DNA of 64,000 nucleotides from Micropterus salmoides (lineage: Eukaryota > Chordata > Actinopteri > Centrarchiformes > Centrarchidae): positions 9,070,384 to 9,134,383 of the forward strand of contig NW_024040485.1 in assembly GCF_014851395.1 (NCBI RefSeq), in the 5' to 3' direction. The position numbers were made by a program, and so were the translations under genes. Positions within the stretch are counted from its first letter, which is position 1; each line of letters starts with the position of its first letter. Of this stretch, positions 36,201-48,751 are shown piece after piece. The notes under the pieces were generated by a model that was not told where the DNA came from, did not search any database, and saw only the letters and a program-made list of their open reading frames with translations.

Positions 36201-39200
36201 AGCCTGAACCTATGATGAAAAATAAAACACAGTGGAGATGATTATTGTGAAAAACCACGGCTTACCAACAGCTTGAATTCGATGGCATTCGATGCAGGAC
36301 TGATTTATAACGAAACCGGTAATTTCCTAAACTCGTCAAGTTCTGGTCCAGCCTGCTCCTTGCGAGAGCTGCCATTGCTTAAGAAAAACATCCCTCCCAA
36401 AACGTCATACAAATCAAGCATTAAATTTAAATTGTTTTTGAAGATCTGGCCAAGCCAGTGCCCGTGGATATGCGGACCCCTGGGCTGAAGCCTAGATCAA
36501 CATGTGTGTTAGTCCACACGAGGATACTTGGCCATTTACAATTCCATCCATGGACGACTCCTAGATTTGATTGAATTAGGAATTTTAATTTTACTCAGGA
36601 GGGATGGAATCTCAGGCATCCCAGACTCGAAATGCTTTAACTTGTAAATCTTCGAATTAAAGAAAAAAACAGCAAACTCAATTAAATATTTAATATTTGT
36701 TAAAATTTTAATTGTTTCAATCATCTAACAATGTTCAAGGTTTATTAGCTTTATTGTCATTTTGCAATACAGGATTGCACAGTTTAATGCAGTTGCCCAT
36801 CCATACTACACACATAAAACATATAAATAAATAAAAAATTAGATTGAAATAGAAATAAATAAGTAAAATACAATAGAAACACTATAAGATATTATACAGT
36901 TACATGTATATAAATACATTGACACACACACATAATGGAACATAAGGCTGTAAAGTTACAGTGCAAAGAAATAAATCAGTAGGATCTTACTTGTTCTCAA
37001 GTAAAAGTATTGTAGAATTAATTATTTTTCTCATTAATTTTAATCGTGTTCAAAGGAATGTTTGGCAGCCGTTCATTAGAGCTGTTTGGCATGGTATGCA
37101 GATGACAGTTTTGGCCTAGATAACTAGGTAGAGGCAGTAATTATTTTGAGTACATCCACTTTTAGGCTTATTGTTCAAACAACAACATAGACTCTCAGTT
37201 ACATGCAAAGGAAACAAAAGGAGCTGTGTTCTTCAGGCTGCTGAATGTTTCAGAGGAGGAAATATAGCGCGTGTTGGAAACTACTTTCCGTACGTCTGTC
37301 GACCACTTTGCCCCTTTGTTAAAGTAAAGATATGGATGTAAGCAATTTGGGTTGGATGCATTATTAAGCAGCCTAAGTGCTCTACTTTGTCCTGTGTTTT
37401 GATTTTCCCATAACTTCTTAAAAATGGTTTGCACAGTGATCTGACATTGGTGCTTTAACAAGCATGCCCACTAGACTATATTAAGCTTTGTGCATGAGAG
37501 CAGAAATGCAGACTTGCTTTAGTAAGCATCTGCACATGGCTATTACAACAGAGCAGTGCACAGATCATAATTCCTGCAGCCAGAGAGATAATAGTATGTT
37601 AAGCCTTAAAGAGGTCATTCGAAGTTTTCAGCGAAGACTTATAATAATTTAGGTAGTTTGGCAGCTTGGTGAGGGAAAAATCCTGATTCATCCATTCCTC
37701 TGGTACTGCCAATGTCTGATAATTTTGAAGTGCTTAGGTATATATATATATGAATATTGTAAATACTATAGATGAGGTGATGATATTTTTTCCACAGGCG
37801 CTGTGAACTTTCATCACATTTAGTGTAACGATCTGTACTCAGTACATTAAAATATATGTAAAACAAGTTTTAAAAAGTTAAACAAGGATTTCACACTGAC
37901 ATAACAGTTCTCAAATGAGCTTGAAATATGTGGAACAGGATCCCAAGGATTAAATTTAGCTTTAGATTGAATTTTGTATTTAGCTTTGTGGTGCACTGGT
38001 TAGCGCCGTGACCTCACTGCAAGAGGGTCTTGACTTTGAACCTGACTGGGACTTTTCTGTGTCAGAAGTAACATGTGATGTGTTTCCCCCCAAATCAATA
38101 GACATGTATGTGAATAACTAAACGTATTTGTGTCACTGCATCTTGCAAAGCTCCTGGGTGTTGACCGTTGCTCTTAAATAGAGGATGAATTTCCCCATTG
38201 GGAAAGATATTAGCTTAAAGCCTATACAAAGTTGTGATTATAGCATTTTCTAATGCCAATCGTTTTTATTTGTAGAAAAATAAGACAGTCCCTTTGAAAA
38301 TTAGTACAGTCTATGTGTTGCTTTTAGCCAATCACACTGTTGGAGGAGTTTCGAGAGGAGCTGCGGGAGGAGGAGACACGGCGATGCCAACTGCAGCAGT
38401 CCTACACCAATGACAAAGCCGCCTGGGAGGTCAAGTGGGCAGATCCGTTTGTGCAATAGTAGCCTGTATTGCCACTGGCGTGCCAAAGTTGGAAACCTTT
38501 CAATTCTACACGTAATGGCTTTTGATTAAAGGTACCCAGTGGACCTATTAACCACTAGTGGTGCTAATTTTGTGCTTCAATAGAACAGAGAAGAAGTCTG
38601 CCCGCTGGTTGGGGCATCCTGCTGGTCCAAGTGGTTTAGATGCATACCATTATGTAAAGTAGTTCAGTTCTTTCGCCTCTTATTTTTATTCAGGCTGAAT
38701 GCCTTTGCTACTGCTAGCTTGCAAATGTGGATGTAAACAATGGAGGTTTTCAAAAATATTAAAAATCTGCTTTGCAAATGATTTATGATTTATAAAAGGC
38801 ACTCATTGTGTTTGTTAGGCCTCAGGGATATACACAAGAATGTACAGATATCTTTGTATTTACAAGCAATCTCCACAGGGTACCTTTAACTTAAAATAAA
38901 TTTGCTTGTAAGCTAGCTAGCTACCAAGCTAAACAAGTGGTTGCTGCAAAAAAAGCGATTTTTGGGGAATTCTTCAGATATCATTTCCTCAAGGAATCCA
39001 TTAAAGCTGGGGTATGCAAAATTAATCCAAAATATGTATTTTTGTCAAATTCAGCGAATATCTCCTCAAGGTCCACTAGCTGTCCATTCTATGTGTGTAC
39101 TAAAAAAAAACTTGGTGTGTTTACACTGACCTTGCTCTATAAATGGGAAACAAACAAAGTGGCCTACATCCCACCACACAACACTATTCCAGCAGTTCTA

Positions 39201-42200
39201 GCCATGATTTGGTTGTTAGGTGACATTAAATGACTTTCCCACAGACATTCAGCTTACTTTCTAGTTTGCCAAGACATGGCGCTGTTGTGATTTTAGCTAC
39301 AGTAGCAGGAAAGTTGTGAATTCGCTGTTTGGAGCTGTTGTGCTGGATCTCGTCCTCGCTGCATGTTAGCTTCGCAGCAGCAACTGTAGTCACGGTTTGC
39401 TAACCCACAAATAAGCTAATGTTAATTACATTACTTGCTGTGTCGTTGTTCGGTCAATATCATGATTTTTGTCATGCTGCTGGATTTTTCCAGAATTGCT
39501 TACATAATAAAGTCTATTGTGGCTGTATCTTCCCCCCTAAAACAAAACAAACACAAGTTCCACTGTTCCATTCTTACACTGGACTGAAGTGCACTGGCCT
39601 TTTATCACCTGAGCTTATATTGTTTTCTCAACCCCAGCTGGCGGATCTGGCGGCGCTTTAGTGATACCTCAAGGTGATGTTTTACTCACACATTCCTTTG
39701 TACTTCCACCAGAGACAAACAGCTCTTCAGCCAGCTATCTGAGCAGACACTTCAGGAATAACACATTGTTCTATTTACTAAAAGCCAGTAAGTGTCATTG
39801 CTGATATAGCCTGAAGTCCTTAAAACCCAAATGCAGATCTTGAGTCTAAACTTTCTCAAACCCACTGCAATTGGACTAAAATAAATCAGCATTGTATTTG
39901 TCTAACAGTTTTTTTGCAGCTTTAATTAGTGTCCTACTCAGAGGTTCCTAAGGAATCATTAGGAATGCAACTTTATATTTACACCTACCATGTGTACATG
40001 TTTTAGTTCTTTAATGGCGGGAGTCAAGAAAGGATTGATGGGAAAGAACAAGGAGACAGATAGGAAACAGGATGGAGAAGTTCAAATCAAATTAATTTAT
40101 AAAGCACTTACAAAGCAGGTTCATCCCAAAATGCTTTAAAGGCAAACAAAAGACACAGACCCAGATAAAAACAAGAGACAAGCCCATCATGACAAAGAAG
40201 GAACTTGCTGGATAAATCTTTCCCAAATGTGTGTTTTTGCTAATTGTCTTGTTCCCTCCTTGCAGTTTGGGGAGAACCGGCAGGTGCTGCAGGCCCTGCG
40301 GACGCTTTTGGAGGAGTTTCGAGAGGAGCTGCGGGAGGAGGAGACACGGCGATGCCAACTGCAGCAGTCCTATGCCAATGACAAAGCCGCCTGGGAGGTC
40401 AAGTGGGCAGAGATGAAGTGCCAGGTCGCCCAGGTACAGATGGCGTCTCAGCGCCCACCTTAAAGGGACAAGGCACAATCTGGTGTAGAAAACTAGTGGT
40501 GCATTCAATAAGCAGCAAGGTGACAGTAAACATGTTGCCTTTTCCACGGATGAAATCGCTCTCAGGGCAAACCGGTAACAAGCCGAAAACACTAACACTT
40601 TTTATTAGTTGACCTGACATTTTAGCCAAGCAAGGACAGCATAAAAAAGACAAAGAAATTATGAATGAATATATATATATATATATGCATGTATCATGAA
40701 GCTGTCAAATCACTGTCTTATATATTCCTAATGGGTATGTGAATAGTTTGTAGATTAGGAATGGACTGATATGAATACATTAAGCTGAAATCATTTATTA
40801 CAGATGCTGCTAATAGATGCTTTTTTGGTCAATATCAAAAAAATGTCATTTGAAATTACAGCAAAGGCCTCCAAGATTGCAGTTGTTCTTTGTTTCTTCC
40901 AAACTGTTCTTATAAAACAGCATTTACAGTGTTGTGGGACACTAAAACTCTTCACTGACACCCAGGAAAATAAACTTTTTAATGGTGTTTCTGGGTGTTC
41001 AGACCAAAACACAGCACACCATTTAAAAACACAAGGGGCTAAGATGTTATACGACCTAGAGAGGCCAGTTTGAGTAACAGATCCATGAGTTTGAAGACTT
41101 ATCAGATGCCAGAACACAATAAAGCAGTTTATGATATTGTGAGACAGGAGTTTACAACTCTGCAACATGGTAACAAGCATTATCAGTGTGATAACTTTCC
41201 AAATTAATTTATCTGTTTGCAAAAAAATGTGACAAGCCCAGTGAAAATTGGTGCAGTGCAGTGTATGTGTTGCTTTTAGCCCATTCATCTTTTTGTTCTC
41301 GGGTCAGATTCGTGGGGGTGGGGTAGTGTTAGCTGTGTGCATTCCCATCTTCCTTAGTGTTTTTTTTAGATCATCAAATTAGCTACATATACCTACACAT
41401 AGTGGCTTTAGATTTAAATCTCATTGCAGGTAAAGACTGTTTCAATGCACTTGTGGTCAGGATGTACCTTAATTATATTGTCAGTGGACATCATGACTAG
41501 ACTACCTGTTGTTAAATGTCCTGTAATCCTTACATCCCACTTCTTCATATTTGGATTGCATTTCAGTTTCATGGTAGATGAAAAGATACAGTGGAAGAAA
41601 GGAGAGGAAGTGAATTTGCAGTGAAAGGTACAACAGTGTGGCACAGAGGGATGTTGAAACCATGTTGTTTTTAAGAGTGTATTCTGTGGTACAGATGGGC
41701 ATCGCGGTCGGACCCTCTGCTGCACATGGTTTACACTCGAGATTTTTCTTTACCTTTGAGAGGCAGAGCACGATCAAAGTCAACAATGGCTTGACAAACA
41801 AAGGTTCCAATCAATTTGAGGGTATTGAATGTGTTGTTTCTTGACCGCTGTGTTGGAAGATAAAATTTGAAACCCACGGTGTCTTTTCTCTTGTATATCT
41901 GATAAAAAGGAAAACTGCAGCTTTGGGAACCAATTAAGCAGTTTGAGTTTTAGGAGGAAGATTATCTTTTTAAACTCTGTGCAGCCTTTATCCTTTCACA
42001 AAGCAGAGGTCGCTGAGGGGCCTCAGTGAGCAGTAATTTACTTAGTTTCGTCTGATTACACCATGTTGAGCCCGTTTCTTGCTACACTGTGCTTCGTTCT
42101 GATGAAGACTTCAGAAATACACCCCTAAACTGCTGTTATTTTGTTTATTATTATTACACAGCCCAGCAGAGCAGAGCAGATTTGGAAATGACGCTCACCT

Positions 42201-45200
42201 GTGTATTAATATGTGTAGTTATTACTTTTCGAGTCACTGTTACAAGATATTAATGCTGGCTCATGTTTCATACTCTGGTGTCACTGGCACAGTATGATGC
42301 CTCATAAGTAACTGTCTGTTTTTATAATGTCTTACATCTTGGCTCTTAGCATTCTGTCAGCAGCTATTACTGTACATGATATCCTCTCCAGTGTGTAATC
42401 AGACCCTTTTTAAAACCCACCATAAAAGCATGCAAGACAAATATTTGTGAATAGTAGTTATGTAAGCTGATGCTCAAAGGCAACCTTGACTCACCCTTCA
42501 CGCAGCTCCAGTGCTGCAGACTCTGGTTTGTACCATTATGTTGCACGATCAAAGCCTGTTACAAAGCTCTATTCTGCCCAGAGAAGGGAAGCTTCCAAAG
42601 CTTCACTCTGTTCCTCTGCAGCTTTGAAGATTTCTGCAGTGTCCTGGGTTCATTCCCCCCGCCCCCCTCCCCCAGCAGAAAGTGGTTTGAAATATAAATT
42701 TGTGAGGGCAGACCCCGCTCAAGTTTGAACTTGTCAACTACAAAAAAACTGCTGGTGCTTTGTGATACCTTCTCGTAATCTCATTGTATTTCTGTGTTTT
42801 ATTCTGTAGTGGCAGGCATTCAGACCGAAAACAGTCCAGGAAGTCCAGTTTAAGTAACAGATCCGTAAATTTGAGGGCTTATCCAATGCCAAAACACTGC
42901 GCAGGGGGGTAATATTACAAGACAGAATTCTACAACTCTGCAAAGTCACAGCTGCAATTCTTTGTCGTGACAAAACAATCACAAAGTTAAGGGTAGAAGT
43001 TTGCCTTTACATTACAAATGAACGTACCAGGAATGCGGGCTTGCAATAAACTGTGTTGCTGGATGACCCTGCATTAGCACCCCCAATGAAGTTTCTTCAT
43101 GCGGCTAAAGCAGAGGTACCATTTCCATTTGTTCTCTATATATTTATTTAAGCTTTAAACAGCCCTAGTGAGTAATTTCCTCACTAGCTTGTTCATAAAT
43201 TGCGTTCATTGCTTTAATCTATTAATTATTTTGTAGCCGTGTGACCATTTTACTTCACTTCTGTTTTCAGTTATTTTATTTTATTAAACAGAAAAACAGA
43301 TTAAAAGATCATAAAATAATGATCAAAAGAGAGAAAGACTGTCTGATGCATCTCAGCACTTTAAAAACATATTGATCTAAAAGTGAGAGCGGGGCAGATG
43401 AAAAATAAGTTGGTAGAGGCTCTTTTTATCGTAACATTGTTGTGGGCAATCTGTTTACTGTTGCCTTTTTCTTTCTTTTGGTTGAATATTTGTGACTTCA
43501 AATTAAAGCAGAGGTTCACCCAAAAATCATATTTTCTCATGTATCTCCAGCATTAGGCAGATAGTATTGTTTTTTGCATAGAATTATACTTTAACAGCGG
43601 TCCAAAGTAGATCCAATAAAAATTGTGTTGAAATTTGAGTGAATCAGCCCTTTAAGTGGAACATTTTTCAAACCTACTGGTCCAGATTATTTGTTCATTA
43701 CTGTGGCATTTCCTTATAGCAAGGCCATTTCTTTTTCTTAGTCTTCATTATGTTTCATTATATACTGTTGAGCATAATAATGACTAATCAACCCAACATT
43801 ACTGTGTGTTTGCTCTTTGAGCAGTTGGAGGAGGAGGCGCAAGGCAAGGTGCGCGGTGAAGCGCAGGGAGGTGAAGGGGAATTGGACCCCGAGTGGGCCT
43901 TGAAGCAGGAGCGTGAGGAGCACAGGCGTCTCCTGGCCGAGAGCCACAGCACCTCCCTGGACCTCCGCTGGAAGCTGCAGCATGGAGAGAATAGGTGGGG
44001 CCGTGAGAGGACCGAACTGCTGGAGCACTTCGACCGGGAACGGCAGGAATGGGACGGCAGCATGAGGGAGCTCCACCGCAAAATGGAGAGGGTGAGAGAC
44101 GGGAGAAGATGGGAAGAGACAGAGGGGAGAAGAGTAACAGTAGAAACAAAGAGAGAAGGACGGACCAAGTCGAGAGGGGAAAGGATAAAGAGGTGGAGAA
44201 ACAGAGAAAAGCACATGAATGAGAGGGTTAAAGTCAAGTCAGGCTCATACGCTCCTTAGCAGATGGAGTTTGCCCAGTTGATGTGAAGTTGTTAATGTTC
44301 AAGTTTCTATTTCTCTGAATACTTTTAAGAACTTGTCTTCCACGTCGCTTCATAGGTGAGAGTGAAAGTTCATTCTTGCATTCAAACCTTGGAAACAGCA
44401 GTTGACAAATCATACCACAAGATCTGTGGTAACGATTTACAATAACCTGTTATAATAATAACTTTTTCCTATTTAAAGATTGATTATTTAGTCTATAAAA
44501 TATCAGGAGATCGTAAAAAACTTGACGTCACGATGTGACATCTTCATGGTACTTGTTATGTCTGATTAACACTATGAAACCCAAAAATATTCATTTTAAA
44601 TCATATACAACAGAAAAGCAGCAAATCTTTACATTTGAGAAGCTGAAACCAGCAAATGTTTGGCTTTTTTTTGCTTGTTAATTGATTATCAAATTACTTT
44701 ACTGACAACTAATTGAGCCCTGGATTTGCTGCTTTTCTGTGTCTAATATCATTGTAAATCTTTTAGATTGTTGATGAGACAGAAGAAGTCATTTAAAGAC
44801 ATCCTCAGACTTTTCCCCACAATTTTCACGTTTTAACGTTTTGACAAGCATGTGTGTGTGCGTGCGTGCGTGCGTGCGTGCGTGCGTGTGTGTGTGCGTG
44901 TGCGTGTGTTCGAAGACATACGAGAGAGAGAGAAACAGTGACAAAACACTTAATCTTCTCTGTTGTTTGGTACTTTAGAATAGTCGAAGGTAGATACAAA
45001 AAATACTGAGGATTACTGAATAATTGATGTCCTTTGTGAGTTTTAATTAGACAAACTGAGGGTGAGAGTATTATAAAGCAGGGACTGGAATAACTGAAAC
45101 ACACCCTGAATACAGCTCACTATTACCAGCTCAAACAAAAACTGCTGATGCACAGTTGAACGGAGACACAGAACAGGAAGCTGAGATGCATTATTCAGCG

Positions 45201-48200
45201 ACACTGCAGCAAATTGTAAAGCACAGGTCACCAACTGAACTGCTCAGACAGGCAGCGTGAAACGTGAATGAGTGATGTGGCTGAAGCTAGGCACTTAACC
45301 CCGAATGTTGCAGGTGGATTACCCAGGTGCTCACAGTCAAGGAACACAGTGGAGACTTGTTTGTTATATTAAAGAAAGCAAGGTGTTCATATGTGACCAA
45401 AACCTTCCCTTCATAACTGAAGCATGCTGTACATGTAAAGGACCATACTTGGGGTTATGCCGATAAATCACCTGGACCAATATATTGGACGTTATTTCTT
45501 CATTGCCCATATATAGATATGTACAAATAAATAACAAGAAATGCAGTAAAAAAGGCCAAAGATGATCTTTTAGGCTATTGAAACAATGTGTCCAATTTGC
45601 CACCAGAGAGCACTGAGGGGGAAAATATGTTAAAAAGAAATAAGATTTTTGGCCAATAGATTGTTATATTATATATTCGCTCATTTAGCTGACGCCTTTA
45701 TCCAAAGGGACTTACAATTGCTATATATGTTAGAGGTCGCACGCCTCTGGAGCAACTAGGGGTTCAGTGTCTTGCTCAGGAACACATTGGTGGATGGGTC
45801 ACAGTGGGGGATTGAACCCGTCGGGTCTCTCACACCAAAGGCATGTGTCATATCCACTGCTCCATCAGCACCCCACATTGATATTGTTATCAGATTTTAA
45901 CTCTTTAAAATCAACATCAGTATTGGTCATAAATCCAGTGTCAATCTGGCTCTAATGTGTTAGACCATTAACAAGCAAATACAAAACCTTTTTAGTTAAA
46001 AAACTACTAGATTTATAAATTCCAGTGTAGTTCTTTAAGAAAATAGACAAACTGCTACTGTAATCCCCCAGAAATGATGCAGGCAACTTTGATTTAACAT
46101 TTAACACTTTCTTGTGGAGAGTTAGTTAAGACGATTGATACCACTCTTTCAATAAAGATGAAGCTACAGCCAGCAGCTGATTAGCCTAGCTTGGCACAAA
46201 GACTGGCAGCAGCCAGCCTGGCTATTTGTCAGCGGTCAAGGGGTTTGTATTTAGTGTACAAACATGAGAGTGTTATCAATCTTCTTACCTAACATTAGAA
46301 GATGATTCGACATCTTAAACACTGCCTAATGTAAAGAAGTCCAAAAACTAAAAATAATAAATATGAGCAATCTTAAACTACCAAATAATAGATTAAGACC
46401 ACCTCCAGTTTTTGAACTATCCCTATAGGAAGTCAGGTGAATAAGGATAAAATATTAGCAGCAATTATTTAAAGACCAGCCATATATTTATGCAATTTTA
46501 AAACCTTTTTCTGGGGGTTCAGGCAGAAGGAGAATTTGACATAAAGGATCTTTTAACTTATTCCGATGCGTAATTTCACCAAATTTAATTATTATTGGAC
46601 TAACTAGTTTAATAGTTACAGTTTTACTGTGTTTGTTATTTTGGTAATAAATATGATAATAAAGCACTTACACACTAGTCTTTAAATATCATCAGACTAA
46701 TCACTTTATACCTATACGTCATTCTTTGTGCAGATGCAGAGAGAGCTGAGCACCCGGCGAAGTGAGGGCATAGACGTCAAAGATGGCACCTCAGGCCACA
46801 GAGGTGTGTTCTCCCCTCACGACAGTCCCTGCAATGCCCCCCGATCACCTCGCTCCCCACGCTCCCCCTGTACGTCCGCTGCACCTCCCATGCGCTCCCA
46901 CTCTGACTCTGATGCCATGCTGGAGGAGCAAGGGGCCGCGATGAGGCTGAAAGGCCCCACAGAGAGCCTGTTCCTGGACGCGCTGTCTCTGGATCCCCTC
47001 AGTGGCCTGGAGGTCCCACCACCCTCCAGACTGGAGAGTGAGAAGAGGTTCCCTTGCATGAAGGAGGTAACATACATCTGTCAAGTTACGAAACGTCAAG
47101 GCTTTATTAATGGAGTGCTTTAACACATAAAACCAGTTCTTAGCAAAGTGCTTTACACATGACAGACATTCATGATCCCCAGAGGATGAACCCTATTGAC
47201 TGGTGATCTGCTCACTAGTGTCAACGTGAGGATGACATATTTGGTTTTGAGTGAAATATCTCAAAAACTATCGGCTGGATTGCCATGAGATTTTGGTTCA
47301 GATATTCTTCTCCTCCTCAGGATGAAAGAACTTGTAATGTAAGAACTTGTAATGTAATGTAAGAACTTTTGTCACGCCTGAAATTTTCATCTAGTGCGTT
47401 CATCAGGTCAATCTAGTACGATCTAATATAACATGGTTATCTTAGCTAGTAACGTGTTGTTTTAGATGTAATTTTTATTAATTAATGAAATAGAAAAATA
47501 CATTGGGTTATGCTGTGGATTTCAGAACGTGACATCGTGGCATTTAAGAGAGAGCAGGGTATAGTTGGTCAGAAGTGACATCATTCAACTGCATTATTCT
47601 CTACAGTAATACAATACATATTTAACGCTTGCCAGTAAAGGTTTTAGATTAGATTAGCTGTCATTTAGGATGATATATCAGCCTTGTGAGTGCAGGTATC
47701 GATTAATTGGTCTATCTCTAACCCTAATCTATCTCTACATCCTGTGTCTGTCACAACTATGTTTAAAGCTGAACTCACAGCTTTTTAGCCAAAACTGTTC
47801 TACTGTAGAGAAAACAGAGTATAAGGTGCTCAGGTGGAAGACTCTTCTTCTGAATATTAATTCATCTAATTCGTCTTTGGAACTTACCCCTTAGAGCATG
47901 TTTTAATTTTAGCCGAGTAAAGTATCTACATTACTAATTGTGGTTGTAGTATACATACATTAGTTAATTTCTTCTCATTGTATTTTCATTTCATTTTCAC
48001 TTTATTGCCCCAAAGTAAATTGAAGTAACTTAAGATCTTGAGGTTTAATCCTAAAATATATATTAGAAGCTATTAACATCAAATAAGACTTTAAGGACTT
48101 AAAAAGTACATTAAAATCTGAGGCACATAAAAACCTACTGCCTATAAATCATCTGACGTTTTTCTGCATGATTTCATTGTTGTGTTTCAGGCTCTGAATG

Positions 48201-48720
48201 AGATTTCGGAGAGAGAAGGTGATCCTGAGTACCCAGACGAGGAAATGAGCAGTGGGAGTCTGCTCAGGTAACCTCATTACAAAGCTTCTAGTCAAACTGA
48301 GTTCAAAGAGTTTTTAACGGGCAAACTATTCTTTAAAAATTGATGCATTTTCATAGATGTCAACAATAATACAATCACAAACAACTGGCGCAACTGGCTG
48401 CAGATTATTCAGCCTCCTGCTGTATTTTTGATGCTCATACATACACATCGGTCCTTCTGGAGATCAGCTGTTGATTCTATTAACTGTTACTTAAAGTGAC
48501 GGTGAGCTTCCCCCTGGTGATTGTTCTATTAAAGTTTCTTTTATGGCGAAGAAGTGATCCAGCTCACTATGCTCCTAAATAATTTAGACCGTAAAGTTGC
48601 TTTTCAAAAAGACATACACAAATTTTTAGGATTGTTTTCTGCAGCGATGAGATCATGATTGAGTTGGGATGTTTGGTTTCATTGTCCCAGCTGAAGTTGA
48701 TACACCTCTCTAAAGAACTC

Positions 48721-48751
<31 letters not shown>

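Larger units (their letters stand above)
36033..40265 (+). other. intron F-G
   Basis: Intron of 4.2 kb holding a repeat at 36733-36975, a tRNA-derived SINE at 37985-38210, the duplicated exon fragment at 38340-38443 with its repeat-like left flank, and unassigned AT-rich sequence. Confidence 0.75.
40434..43824 (+). other. intron G-H
   Basis: Intron of 3.4 kb with an AT microsatellite (40669-40686) and two copies of one dispersed repeat (about 40965-41283 and 42812-42960). No exon is recognised. Confidence 0.75.
44092..46733 (+). other. intron H-I
   Basis: Intron of 2.6 kb with a dispersed repeat (44455-44730), a TG/CGTG microsatellite (44851-44909), a SINE (45671-45876) and another dispersed repeat (46100-46320). 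Confidence 0.75.

Noticed and set aside
43738..44237. Three overlapping minus-strand open frames
   Set aside because: Antisense shadows of exon H and the purine-rich sequence behind it.
44826..45104. Open frame with Thr-His-Ala repeats on the minus strand
   Set aside because: Produced by the TG/CGTG microsatellite.
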